Assembly (NCBI RefSeq): GCF_030247195.1
Contig: NC_080670.1
Location: 92,794,661-92,858,660, forward strand
Origin: Topomyia yanbarensis
Lineage: Eukaryota > Arthropoda > Insecta > Diptera > Culicidae
Direction: 5' to 3'
Length of the DNA stretch: 64,000 bases
How positions within the stretch are numbered: the stretch's first letter is position 1; each line of letters starts with the position of its first letter. This document shows positions 47,998-60,099 of the stretch, piece after piece. Below the pieces are notes generated by a model that saw only the letters and a program-made list of their open reading frames with translations, had not been told where the DNA came from and did no database searches. The position numbers and the translations under genes were made by a program.

Positions 47998-48190
47998 GTG
48001 AGCCCAAATACATGAATTCGTCGACCATCTCGATTTCGACACCGTCAATCCGAACTCGGGTGGAAGGTTCACATTGTCGTCTCTAGAATCTCTTCCTCTC
48101 CTGTATTTTGTCTTCTAAACGTTGATGGCAAGTCCAATCCTGCTGGCTTCAGCTTTCAGTCTTTGAGCATATGTTTCATTCAAAAGTTTA
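47998..48190 (-). pseudogene. RT remnant of an RTE/endonuclease-RT-type LINE
   Basis: On the minus strand, in pieces: LKAEASRIGLAIN, then an Arg/Asp-rich RDSRDDNVNLPP, then in another frame VDEFMYLGS. This layout (GLxINxxKTK ... LGS) is the RT palm-to-thumb region of RTE-like LINEs. Stops and frame changes are present, and no other part of the element is visible. Confidence 0.6.
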
Positions 48191-48500
48191 AATATAGCAC
48201 GTGGAATGTCTCTTTTGGAAATTTTCATCGTCAAACTTTCATATTACCCAGTTAAGCCAAATATTTTTTCTGATATAGCCATGAATTTCCTTAATTATAG
48301 TGTAGATACAGGCTTTGAATACAATTGAATTAAAGTTGAGTTGTTGTAGCAGCAGACAAAAAATAGTTTTGTTTTCTCAAACCTTCGCAATTACAATTAA
48401 TAAATATTTCAGATTGGCAGAAGATCTTATCACACAACTTAGAAATGGATACAGAAATAGCTAGATAGATGCGATAGAAGAGAGACAGAGAAAGACAGAA

Positions 48501-48531
<31 letters not shown>

Positions 48532-49335
48532 TGGGGGGGGGGGCGTGTGAGGAATGACAAATGATGGTTAACGCAGTGAAATTATTTTTATAGGTATATT
48601 ATTATGATATATTGATTTTTTACATTCTTATCATAAATAATGTAAGTAGTAATTTTTGCGCCATAACCAGTATAACCTTAATCTTGCAAAAGAGCTAAAT
48701 TTTCGCTAGATTTTTGGGCTTCAAACATTCAGTTGCTTTCGGTGACGCCATGAGTATAATTATATGAGAAGTCTTTTATCTCACTACTAGGTGAATTACT
48801 TTTTGATCTGTGTATTGATATACCATCCAACATCTCCCTCATGATTGAACGCCATGCCTAATCCAAGGGATAAATACTAGAACTCACTGTTTCTTTATCA
48901 ACACATTATTTTGTCTTTGAAGTGAACTTATATATTGATTTTTGAGAAATAGTTAATTTATTGTAAAGGTAATTCACAAAATGTTCTCAGCATCGAGTTC
49001 CTTGAATCACGTAGATGTGTTTTCATACCCCGATATTCAAAATCGGTTTAGTTTTGCCCATAAAACACCAGTAAAGCAATACTCCGTATGAAACAATCTC
49101 ATTTTTAGTTAGTGGAAATTGGTAAGCGAGGACTAAAAATACAAAATGTCCAGTATCTCCGCCGCTCGTGCACGGATTTAGACAATCTATAGCTTGTTAG
49201 AAAGGTATTTTTACAAGCTTTCTAGTTTCGTGCAGGACAATAATGTATTATTCGGAAGTTATTTGCAAAAAACGTGCTGTGTTTTGACAAAATCGACCAT
49301 ATCTCAGAAAGTAAACAACATATCGAAAATCAAAA
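48191..49335. other. No gene; (GA)n tract
   Basis: AT-rich DNA with a GAGA-rich tract (about 48478-48532) followed by a G10-type run. Nothing else recognised. Confidence 0.5.
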
Positions 49336-49585
49336 ATAATAGTGTCAAATGGCAACGTCAGGCCTTTCATTTGAAACTAGTTTCATTAAGATCGGTTCAG
49401 CCATTGCTGAGATAATTACATGACATTTTGTACATACATACATACACACATACAGACATTGTCTCAATTTGTCGAGCTGAGTCAATCGGTATATGAGACT
49501 CGGCCCTCCGGGCCTCGGAAAAAGTTTTCAAAGTTTGAACGAATCCTATACATTTCTTTTGTAAGAATGGTAAAAATATACAGAT
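49336..49585 (-). repeat. Dispersed repeat, minus orientation
   Basis: Reverse-complement relative of the 340-bp family: GGCCTTTCATTTGAAACTAG, GATCGGTTCAGCCATTGCTG, a CATACATACA run, TTTGTCGAGCTGAGTCAATC, GGCCCTCCGGGCC. Confidence 0.7.
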
Positions 49586-49589
49586 TATA

Positions 49590-50640
49590 ATGTATCAACC
49601 ACCCAAGTTCATTAGTGATCCTGGCGAAATACAGTACATATTAAAAAATCACCATAAAACCCCTACGGGAGGACACAGAGGACAGAACCGACTGTACCTG
49701 AAAATAAGAGAATATTACAATTGGAAGGACATGAAAGGTTCTATTTCTCGATTCATAAAGGCCTGTGAATCGTGCAAAAAGAGGTCAAAATAATAAAATA
49801 TGCCAAAGAAAAACAAATAATAACCAATACACCATCAAAACCATTCGAAATAATATCCATAGATACAAAAGGCCCATTACCAAAAACAATCAACAATAAT
49901 CGCTACGCAATAACGATACAATGTGAATTAACTAAATGCATCGTAGTGTTACCCACTCAAACCAAAGAAGCAAATATAATAGTAAAAATCTAGTAGAGAA
50001 ATTCATATTAATATACGGAAAATTTCTGGAACTCAAATCAGATCAAGGAACCGAACACAAAAACGAAGTACTTGAAAAGATTTGTAAATACCTACAAATA
50101 AAACAAACATTCGCTATAGTATACCACCCCCAAACAATCGGATCATTGGAGAGAAATCATTGATGTTTAAACGAATATCTACGATAATTCGTAAATGAAC
50201 ACCATTCAGATTGAGACGAATGGATACCATACCACGCATTTACTTATAACAGTACCCCACACTCAGAACATAAATTCACTCCATATGAACTAATTTTTGG
50301 CAACAAAGAAAAATTACCACAAGAAAATTACCCAATAACAATAACACCGATGTACAATTTAGACTTAGATAGCATAGAATTAAAATAGATAGCACAGAAT
50401 TAAAATACACAATAGCGAAACAAAGATTAGAAAAGGATAAACATTCAAGACAAGATATTATACACATACCAACAAACCCATTAATAATCAACATAGGAGA
50501 TAAAGTATATTTAAAAAACGAAAATAAAGAAAATTAAGGGCATTCTATATAGATCCCTACACCATTATAAAAATACTAGATACAAACTGTGAAGTTGAAA
50601 ACAAAATAACTATTGTTAAGAAACATTGTACACAAAAACA
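49590..50640 (+). pseudogene. Integrase relic of a 412/mdg1-like gypsy element
   Basis: The zinc domain (H-x-H type, HHKTPTGGHRG ... CESCKK) is at 49660-49790. Catalytic residues follow in two further frames: SIDTKGPLP, KSDQGTEHKNEV and GSLERNH. After TGA (50161-50163) the tail is still readable to about 50390 (FTYNSTPHSEHKFTPYELI). There are at least two frameshifts and several stops. Codons are strikingly A-rich compared with other elements here. RT and gag are absent. Group assignment is by motif resemblance only. Confidence 0.8.
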
Positions 50641-50858
50641 GACTTATTAAAGGAGAATGAAAAAGTAAAGCAAATTTTATTTAGGCTACTCTAGCAACAA
50701 AGCACGATACTAAAAAAAAAATTGGGTTAAACATAAAACACAACAAAAAACAAAAAATTGGGTTAAACATAAAACACAACATATTTGTAATATTCATTAG
50801 AATTGTAAGGGAGTCAGTTCTTTCACATGAATAATTTCACTTCGCTACATCATTCAAC

Positions 50859-50869
50859 CAAAAGGGGGA
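50859..50869 (+). promoter_or_regulatory. Polypurine tract
   Basis: CAAAAGGGGGA directly precedes the candidate 3' LTR start TGATGTAACGG. This fits plus-strand priming in the integrase-relic element. Confidence 0.65.
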
Positions 50870-51378
50870 TGATGTAACGGACTTACTTTATAACATCACA
50901 AAATATTCCCACAAGTCATAAAATCCAATCCCTACATGCACCAATGTGAATCCTTCTCAGATCACAGGTCATAAAACCCAAATCAAACATATCCTTTAGT
51001 CAGGCCACTTGAAACGAGGCCACACTCATATTTTCCCACAGATCGTAAATTACTCGAACGATAGTATTCAAATCCAACTTGCATAACCTGATGGGCGCAG
51101 TTAAACCATTCTGGGTCACACCACTTGCTATAGCAACATTCTCACTAGGTTATTATTATGCGAAGGCGACAAATAAACAGCCTTGCGTAACAAACAAGCA
51201 CCGGTCGCAACCGATGCACTCATACTTATTCATCAATTTGTTTTCCCTTTTACGCTACCCGTACATAATTATGTATTTTAGAATTGTAACTGACTCCTCC
51301 CATCTTTATGATCATAGATTAGTAAAGTCAGGTTAGCTAGGTTAGCTCTTAAGATTTTTAAACTGAATAAACCAGAAG
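50870..51378 (+). repeat. Candidate 3' LTR
   Basis: Starts TGATGTAACGG (or TGTAACGG) after the purine tract. AATAAA lies at 51366-51371. No partner LTR is present in the window, so the right end is uncertain. Confidence 0.5.
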
Positions 51379-51497
51379 TTGTTAAACTCCCAAGAACATA
51401 TGTCCATGTTGGATTACCGAGAGCATGTATCCATCAAGTTGTTAAACTACCGAGAACATACGTCCATGTTAGACTACCGAGAACTTATATCCATGAA
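51379..51497 (+). repeat. Two 60-bp tandem units
   Basis: GTTGTTAAACTCCCAAGAAC at about 51377 recurs as GTTGTTAAACTACCGAGAAC at about 51437. Within each, ACCGAGA.CAT..GTCCAT is repeated at about half that spacing. Confidence 0.75.
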
Positions 51498-52975
51498 AAG
51501 GACCACAAGCGCGAAAAAGGACGTTAGCCCGACAAAGGACCGCAACCCCGAAAAAGGACACCAAGCCCACAAAAACACCCCAAGCCCGAAATAGGACCGT
51601 TAGCCCGAAAAAGGACCGTTATCCCGAAAGAGGACCGTTAGCCACAAAAAGGACCGCAAGCCCGAAAAGGACCCAAGCCCGAAAAAGGACCTCAAGCCCA
51701 AAAAGGACAGCAAGCCCACAAAAGGACCCCAAGCCCGCAAAAGGACCCCAAGCCCGAAAAAGGACCCCAAGCCCGAAAAAGGACCGTAAGCCCGAAAAAA
51801 AACCGTAAGCCCGAAAAAGGACGTTAGCTCGAAAAAGGACCGCAAGCCCGAAAAATAACCGTAAGCCCAAAAAAGGAACGCAAACCCGAAAAAGGACCAT
51901 AAGCCCGAAAATGAACCGCAACCCTGAAAAAGGACCCCAAGCCCGAAAAACACCCCAAGCCCGAAAAAGGACCGTTGGCCCGGAAGAGGGCCGTTAGCCC
52001 GAAAAAGGACCGTTAGCCCAAAATTTACGAAAAAGGACCCTAAGGCCGAAAACAGACCCCAAGCCCGAAAAAGGACCGAAAGCCCGAAAATGAACCGTAA
52101 GCCCGAAATAGGACGTTAGCTCGAAAAAGGACCGCAATCCCTAAAAATAACCGCAAGAATGAAAAAGGACCGCAAGCCCATAAAAGGATGTTAGCCCGAA
52201 AAAGGACCGCAGCCCCGAAAAAAGACCGCAAGCCCGAAAACACACCCCAAACCCAAAAAGGACCGTTAGCCCGAAAAAGGACCGTTAGCCCGAAAAAGGG
52301 CCGTTAGCCCGAAAAAGGACCGTTAGCCCGAAAAGGATCCAAGCCCGAAAAAGGACCCCAAGCCCAAAAAGGACTCCAAGCCCACAAAAGGACCCCCCAG
52401 CCCGAAAATAGACCGATAGCCCGAAAAAGGACCGCATGCCCGAAAAAAGACCGCAAGCCCGAAAAAGAACTGTTAGCCCGAAATAGGATCGTAAGCCCGA
52501 TAAAAGATCGTAAGCCCGAAAAAAGACCTTAGCCCGAAAAAGAACCCCAAGCCCGAAAATGGACTCCAAGCCCGGAGAAGAACCCCAAGCCCGAAAAAGG
52601 ACCCTAAGCCCGAAAAAGGGCCCCAACCCCAAGAAAGGACCCCAAGACCAAAAAAGGACCGCAAGCCCGAAAAAGGACCACAAGCTCGAAAAAGGACCGC
52701 AACCCCGAAAAAAACCCACGCCCGAAAAAAGACCCCAACCCCTTAAAATACCCCAAGCCCGCAAAAGAACCCTAAGCCCGAAAAAGGACCCAAGCCCGCA
52801 AAAGGACCCGAAGCCCAAAAAAGGACCGTAAGCCCAAAAAAGGAATCCAAGCCCGAAAAAGTACCGTAAGCCCGAAAAAAGACCACCAGCCCGAAAAAGA
52901 ACCCCTAAGCCGAAAAAAACCCAAGCCCGAAAAAGGACCCCAAGCCCGAAAAAAGACCCCAAGCCCGAAAAATTG
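51498..52975. repeat. 19-bp minisatellite, about 78 units
   Basis: Consensus near GGACCCCAAGCCCGAAAAA, with frequent GGACCGTTAGCCCGAAAAA variants and occasional one-base length changes. Because 19 is not a multiple of 3, all three minus-strand frames cycle through the same 19-residue Phe/Leu/Gly pattern (for example GLGVLFRAWGPF). The result is unbroken frames up to 238 codons (53001-52285). I treat these frames as repeat artefacts. Confidence 0.95.
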
Positions 52976-53394
52976 TAAAAAAAAAAATTTATTTTAGTCA
53001 TTTTTTTAAATTGTTAATTTTTCCCAGTTCATATATTTTATTCGGTATCTTCATTTTATTAATTCAGTTTAGTCAGTTCATTTTATTATTCACCATTTAA
53101 TAATTGGATGACAGTTTGTTAGCTTGAAACAATTTAATTTCCTCTCTGAACTTTGTTAATATTGTCAAATTTTCATGCATTTTGTGTTAATTTTATTGAT
53201 TTATTTTATCAATTTGATTTGTATCAATCATTTTACCCATCTTATGAATAACTTTTTTTTTAAATTTTTTTGCCTAATAATTATTTTAATTTTACATCAG
53301 GTTACTGCCAACTTAGCGTGAGTTCGGCAAACTAATGAATTATGCAACAGTTTATTTGTAAGAAATGTTTTATCTCACTGATAGGTGGATTAAA
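52976..53394. other. AT-rich DNA, no gene
   Basis: Poly-A/T-rich sequence between the minisatellite and the X right arm. Nothing supported. Confidence 0.5.
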
Positions 53395-54021
53395 TCGGTT
53401 TTTGTTTATAGAGATAGGACCAAACCCGTGGGTATTTGCTGGTAGGCTTATTTTTTATTCATTTCGTTTATTTGATAGGCACAAATGAGTTAGCTTGGCG
53501 GTGCCAAATTCTTTTGTTTTTACATTTTGGATATTTTAAAACTAGGAGGTTACAATGTTGAAATATTTGTTTTTATAAAAGAGAAAAATTTTACAGCTAT
53601 CTTAAGATTAGAAATAAGATTCTATATACTAGAGAGGGGGCAAAAAAAATTTTATGAAAAATTTTAAAACAAGGAATTCAATAGTAATACTTTTTAGGAA
53701 ATATTTACAGTTATCTTAAAACTAACAATGTAGTTTGCTACACAAAAGGGGGAATAAATATTTATGAAAAATTTCACCGGTTTTTTTTAAAACTAGGGAT
53801 ACAATGCTATTTACAAGATGGGGGACAATAGTTTTAACAAGGAGGTAAACGCTGGTAGCCTTATGAAACTTATCATAAAACTTCAAATCGCAATATCTCT
53901 CGAATCTCTCGATGGATCATTTTGAAATTCACTGAGAAGATGCTTGGATACTGTATCTTTCGAATGCCGTATCCAAAATTTATGGTCATTTTTTGTAAAT
54001 AACGGTTTTAGGAACACCGTG
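53395..54021 (-). repeat. X element, right outer arm
   Basis: Complement of 29039-29247 and 34231-34439 (ends GGTTTTAGGAACACCG), split at 53446-53850 by a LINE fragment. Confidence 0.8.
53446..53850 (-). mobile_element. 5'-truncated copy of the I-type LINE
   Basis: The 405 bp match the 3' UTR of the LINE at 37635-38040. Flanked by GCTGGTAG (53438-53445 and 53851-53858), the target duplication. X arm sequence is continuous when it is removed. Typical dead-on-arrival product of target-primed reverse transcription. Confidence 0.88.
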
Positions 54022-54872
54022 CAAACTAATCAATTCAAATCATTCTTGAGACCCCACGCAACAGATCCGCTTCATTGGAACTCGAAGTTTTCTTGATATT
54101 CTCGAATAAATTAAATATTTTCAAGTTTCAAGTGTTTTCATAGATATTCTTGAACTTGCCTTAGGAAAAAACGGAGGATAAGAGTTTTATGAAACAAAGC
54201 TACAAAATAATTATTTCGAATCGTTTTTGAGACTCCACGCAACAGATCCGCTTCATTGGAACTAGAAGCGTTGTTGATATTCTCAAAAAATAAATATATT
54301 TGAATTTCGAGTATTTTCATAGATTTTTTTAAACTTGCCTTGGGAAAAAACGGAGGATAAAAGTTTTATGAAGCAAAACTACAAACAAATCATTTCAAAT
54401 CATCCTTGAGACCAACGCAATAGATCCACTTCATTAGAACTCGATGATTTCCTGATATTCTCGAAAAAATAAATATGTTTGAATTTCGAATGCTTTCATA
54501 GATTTTTTTTAACTTGCCTTGGGAAAAAACGTAGGATAAGAGTTTTTTGAAGTAAACTTACAAACAAATCATTTCAAGTCATTCTTGAGACCCCACCCAA
54601 CATATCCGATTTATTGGAACTCGATAATTTCCTGATATTTTCGAAAAATTCAATATTTTTTAATGTCGACTGTTTTCATAAAGTGCCTTGGGAAAAAACG
54701 GATGATAAGAGTTTTATGAATCAAAACCACAAACTAATCATTTCAAATCATTCTTGAGATCCACGCAACAGATCCATTTCATTGGAACTTGATGATTTCC
54801 TGATATTCTCGAAAAAATTAAATAGTTTTGAATTTCGAGTGTTTTTGTAGATTTTCTTGAACTTGCCTTGGG
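54022..54872 (+). repeat. ~178-bp satellite block, nearly five units
   Basis: Landmarks at about 54021, 54203, 54381, 54559 and 54728 give periods of 182, 178, 178 and 169 bp. Same orientation as the blocks left of X, which shows that X inserted into an array. Confidence 0.9.
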
Positions 54873-56915
54873 CAGTACCGCCTTTACGCATGGGCACACT
54901 GGGCCAGGGCCAGGGGCCCCGGGATTTTGGAGGCCCCTAACTTAGGGTGAATTAGAATCATTCTGAAGGCTTTGTTCCAAAAAATAGTAGCACTCAATTG
55001 TTTGCAACTCTATAGCGTGTGGGTAATTTGCACATTGCACCTTTACCCATGTGACATTTTAAGAGCATCAGACAATCAAGCGAAGTGATGGTCGCGGCAG
55101 GAAACGAGGTACTGCATGACTAGGATGGTATTGGACCAGTTCAAACGTCAGCTACACAGCTTTTGGAAAATTGCCGATGCTAATTCAGTGTGTGTGAATA
55201 GACAAATCTACATGAAAACCTCTAAAAATGAATCCTGGACTTCTTTAGGTCTCAATATACTTTCGCGACTTGATTATGCATTTTCCACTATGCCGTCGTA
55301 ATCTGATACAGTACCAATTATGTTATTTTTGTATGAAAATCCGCCCTATCTAAAATATTTTAGGCCGTCAGAATCAGGAATCAGAATATACTGGCTCAAA
55401 TGGAATGTATTCCGTAGGTAGTCAAGGATTTGTGCAGCATGCATTCGATGTGTTTCCTATTTCGACTGGTATTGAAATGATGTTTTTAAATTCAATTTTT
55501 TATTCATTTATGCTTGAGTTTACATTTTGTATAATATTGAAGTCTAAGTGATGTAGCATATGATTGTCGTCTTTGATGAGCTTCGTTGGAAGATGGTTAC
55601 ATCTCTGATTATAAATGAACTCCTAAAAGTTGTGGTAGTGAATTATTGAAATGAATTGCGTTGCTCATATTAATAGGTTCGAGTAATTTGGATGTTCTGC
55701 TTTGTTTATTTGTTTAAGTAACAATGAAGGTATTGAATATTTGTACTTTCGAAAGGTGTAAGGACTAATTATTGTTATTATTTTTTCCCTTTGGTCTCTT
55801 TCTGTACTGTGTACCTATCACCGACACCAGAGACTTGCCACTTAACTACTAGCGCCGTCTTTGAGATACTAATTCGTTAAATATGAAAATATTAATATTA
55901 CTTTTAATGTACTTGTTTGCTATCTTCGCTTCTCAGAACCGTTTACTACAAAAGAAAGCACAAAACTTCTGTCAGAATATGTAACAAAAATCTACTTCAC
56001 TAACATTTTTTGCAGGAAGAGACACTATTTCAAAGAATCGTTCTATTTCTGCGGCGAAAAAAAAATGCGAATATCTAAAATGGATGAATCTCGAATCGCT
56101 CAATTTGATTTAACATAAAATCGATTGGTTTCAATGGCTGCAATATTCAATATTGTCATCTGTAACTGTAGTTGAATCATGATTGGAAGAAATGTGGCTT
56201 TTTTATAAAGCGGGCAATTGACTTTATCCAGCTGCATCATATCAGGAAAAGTAAGAAATTGAGAACAACATTATACGAATCAATGTAACTTTTGTAAATC
56301 ACGTAGTCGTCATCTATTAACAAATATGATTTTATTGGCATATTGCTAAATATTTTTCCTAGATTTTCATAGTGTAAGGACAATTATTGAATGAATCGTC
56401 GACATTGTTGTGTTGACGTTTAACCCGACTTACTCCATCATCCCTCATTATTGACGGAGGCACTCTTCAGCCTCAAACATCGTCTTAGACTTAGATCAAT
56501 GAAGTTCAGATTATATCATATGGGAACCAAATAACGCGACTTCATACGCAGCTCACCTGAGTTCGAACTCCCACAACCGCATATAGAGTGTTAGGCCATT
56601 TGCTAATTTCGGTCAAATTGGTCAGAAATGCTAATATCTTTTTAAAATCTATCAAAATTATCTTCCGTTTTTCGACGGTACCTGGACAATTCCAATGATG
56701 GAAACATAATTTTTTTTCTCCATATATTTTGATTTCTACAGTATTTTCAATACTTTCACATAGTTAAATAAATCTTAAAGTAGTGTAGATGGTTCCCTGA
56801 TGCTGGGGATCATTTTTAGATCATCCTACTCTACAGCAATTTATACCTGTTGAATTATTGGGGCCCCTCAGTTCAGTTGTGCCCAGGGGCCCCGAGTGGT
56901 CTTAAGACGGCTCTG
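54873..56915. mobile_element. hAT-like element, 2043 bp, TSD GCCTTGGG
   Basis: The ends CAGTACCGCCTTTACG and (inverted) CAGAGCCGTCTTAAGA match in a CAG.(A/G)CCG.CTT pattern. GGGGCCCC blocks lie near both ends. The 8-bp repeat GCCTTGGG at 54865-54872 and 56916-56923 is the duplicated satellite sequence. No transposase could be recognised inside. The small frame 55116-55301 (FKRQLHSFWKIADAN...) has no domain that I know. Non-autonomous or eroded. Confidence 0.88.
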
Positions 56916-57000
56916 GCCTTGGGAGAAAACGAAGTATAAGAGTTTTATGAAGCAAAACTACAAATCTATTATATCAAATCATTCTTGAGATCCTGAAGAT
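56916..57000 (+). repeat. End of the satellite array
   Basis: Resumes after the hAT insertion (GAAGCAAAACTACAAA) and stops near ATTCTTGAGATCCTG. Confidence 0.75.
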
Positions 57001-58219
57001 TCACTGTCGGCATCCAGTGTCAGGTTGAATTTGTAAAGTTATAATTGTCAATTCATTATCAGACAAATCGCAGACTATAGGACGTAACTAATTGTAATTT
57101 TCATAAATTAAAATTACTTAACTTTGGGTATTTCAGGCTTGATTGGGTAATCGTTCTGATAATTAGAATTACTTCATTTTCAGCAAAGTAGGTCTGCCAA
57201 ATTCTATATACATGGTTAGTGAAGTAGTTTGGTAGGATGATATAATAAGCCCCACTAGGCTCAAATGTCAGATTTCTATTCCTAGGACCACATAATTATC
57301 TGAAGCAAATAAATAATTGTATTCGGTATTCTTCATGTGCTGCAGAATAGCAACTTATACATACATTTCAAAAGAGATAAGCTTCCACTGTTCTTATACA
57401 AGCATTTGAGTTAAATTGAAACAGTCAGATTTGACTGAACTACCTTGCTACTAAATATAATGTTAGAGAAGCTCTCTCAGTCCTTGGAGCGACTAACGAT
57501 ACAACTCCATAAGTTTCTTGATAGTATGCACCATTATTAGCAAATAGTAAAATAACGGTTTAGCCAATTTATGGATCTTATATAATTCTAATGTTACTTT
57601 GTTTAAGCTAGATCAAGATTTCTTAAATTATTTTAACATTTTTTTCCTTTTTTATTAACGACTAAGAGTTTGACTTTTTATGTTTTAACAACATTCAATG
57701 ATCAAGGGACTGGAAAGTGAAGTAAATTTTTCAATATTAAGAGCCATAGTACTCAAAGGAGAGCGAGAGAGTTCAAGGAAGAAAGTTTTTTGAAAAGCGT
57801 GAAAAGGGTTCTATGAGCAAGCTTAGAGTTTACGGGCGACTTAACCCTTTGTCTGGCAGCATCATGTTATCGGAAGAAGACAAAAATATGCTGAAATTTG
57901 TCATGCTCCTCTTCGGCACATCTCGTTATTTTCAATCCTCTCTTTGCTTGACAAAAAAGAACGATTCAGACGATACATCAGCTTCCGTCAACGTCACCGT
58001 TTCGTCAGGATAAGTTAAATGCGTTTCTCGTGTGCCCGTTCACACGTGCCGTACGTCGAAACGTTCCTTTCCGTTAATGTTGTGTGTGAATGCCTTCATT
58101 TAACTGCATGTAACTAACCTTGACATTCCGTGCTGGTGATGGAAGCCTAATGTATCGTGTGAATTGTACTTTAATAAGCCAGTTTTATCAGGTAGGAAAC
58201 ACAAGCACCGTCGAACTAT
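57001..58219. other. No gene recognised
   Basis: AT-rich. The frame 57813-58013 (67 codons) shows no domain or signal peptide, so I do not call it a gene. Confidence 0.45.
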
Positions 58220-60058
58220 AGGTTTGTTCCAGTACACTGAAGTTATTCCCTGTTGCTCCGGAGTAGGGTTCGTCGCGGTGCGGATGTGGGCGGTAAATGG
58301 ATAGTCCGCACCGCAACCGCAAAAAAATAATAAAACCGCACCGCTTACCGCAACCGCATTGCATTTACCGCACCGCACCGCGCGGTAATGCGGTAAATGC
58401 GGTAAAAATCATGTATTTTAAAAATTGTGCTGAAAAATTAGTCATTTGTTTTGTATAGCCATATATAGTAAAATGTTATTCTTATTTACACGAAAATTAT
58501 CTTTGACGGACTCCTCAGAATGTAACATTTATGAAAATATTCAACTTTGCAAGTTTAATTAAGATGGGTAAGGGGTTTGGCGCGAAAAAAAAAGTTTTTG
58601 CACGATTTTTTTTTAAACCTTGCGTGAAGCGAACTGATCAAAACTTTTGTACATTATAGTGTATCATTTCAATAACATGCTGTAATTTTTCCATGCAAAA
58701 ATATCCACAAACGACTTGGTAACGAAGCTTTTTGCAGAACAGAACGTCTCTGGAAAAATATGATTTGCTGTGTTACCTGCCATTCAAAAACTACTTAACC
58801 AATTTCTTTCAAACTTTGTATACAGATTCTATGTAAAAATACCTAACCCCTACGTTGAAGTTTCGAGATAAATTTTCAATTAAGGCAAAAACTGTCCCAA
58901 CTATGCAAAATTTGGCATCTGGGCTAACTTTGACACTTCTCACAATATGAAGGAAGACCTTAAGGGAGACTTTAAGAAACACAAAAAAACGCAATGCCCT
59001 ACACTAACTTCGAAAGCTTTACTTTCAAAAAGTTACAAAATTCTCCTAACTGAAAAATATTATTTGTTAATTTGATAGAAAATTCCCAGTTGGACGAACA
59101 ATAGACGCACGCGAAAAGAAATTCTTCCAAATTCGTTTGGTTTGATTGATTAATTACATTCTTTGGATTGTTTGTAAGTCGTATCATTAGTTCATCTCTA
59201 AGTTCTCCGAATTAATCAAAATTCACAGTTGAGAATGTCATCGAAAACGATTCATAATTCCTCGATTGCCAAGACGAATCAGGACAAATGAAACATTTTG
59301 TAATTGGATTTGACAGTAAAATTCAATTGTTTTTCAATGATTCAAATTAAATTTTTTCCTTTGAAGTATAAAATGAATAGTTTTTAAAATATGTCGTAAA
59401 AATAATGGTGCTAAATTATATTGGACACAGCTTATAGATTTTATTTCTTAGTAACAGTATGTTTTATCATATTTGAATGACCAAAATGTAAAAAATCAAG
59501 TAGCGATAGATCGAATACAGATTATATTCGGATTTCTTTTCAAATCATTGTCAAGTCTATGGAAATTAGAGCAATTAAATTTTTATCATGTTTTTCTATT
59601 GTAGGGTAATAAATAAAACTCGAACGTTCTGACAGAGAGATGTTCCTAATAATGACATTGCTAAGCATTCGTTCAGAAAATAAATCTAGTTGCGTCCTTC
59701 TCAAATGGTAAAAGTCATAGTTTTAATTCACTTTTTAATGCAGACTGCAGACTTTATCAATTATTTTTTGAAGTGCGGTTGCGGTAATACCGCGCGGTAA
59801 AAGCTCATTTCCCGCACCGCATCTGCGGGAAAAAGTGCCTCACCGCACCGCAGTTTTTGCGGTGCGGGTGCGGTAAATACCGCGCGGTTGCGGTAATTAC
59901 CGCAACCGCGACGAACCCTACTCCGGAGCAAAAAAATCTTCCTCCTTTTCACTCCGGTTTGCTATCAGAAGAAGAATAAAGAGAAGATAATACAGGAACG
60001 ATTTTCTCCCTGTATGCTCCAGAGTACTTCAAGTTTCTCCTGGTACTGGAACAAACCT
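58220..60058. mobile_element. MITE (~174 bp) split by a hAT-like element
   Basis: The ends AGGTTTGTTCCAGTAC and GTACTGGAACAAACCT are perfect 16-bp inverted repeats. TAT flanks each side (58217-58219, 60059-60061). Removing 58264-59920 and one copy of its duplication leaves about 174 bp. Confidence 0.85.
58264..59920. mobile_element. hAT-like element with GCGGTAA subterminal repeats
   Basis: The ends TAGGGTTCGTCGCGGT and (inverted) TAGGGTTCGTCGCGGT are identical. The 8-bp target duplication CTCCGGAG (58256-58263 and 59921-59928) is itself a palindrome. Both ends hold dense ACCGCACCGC/GCGGTAATGCGG repeats, plausible transposase-binding sites. The interior is AT-rich without transposase, so the element is non-autonomous. 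Confidence 0.9.
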
Positions 60059-60099
60059 TATATCTACCTGCATTTTCGATTTCCTCGTTTTTTTCCTTC

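Noticed and set aside
51498..52975. CRISPR-like array
   Set aside because: The units are contiguous 19-mers without spacers, and the window is eukaryotic.
51600..53001. Long Phe/Leu/Gly-rich frames (up to 238 codons, minus) and Lys/Pro-rich plus-strand frames
   Set aside because: They are read from a 19-bp minisatellite and occur in every frame, so there is no sign of selection for protein.
57813..58013. 67-codon frame starting MSKLRVYGRL
   Set aside because: No domain, no homologous copy in the window, short. Insufficient to call a gene.
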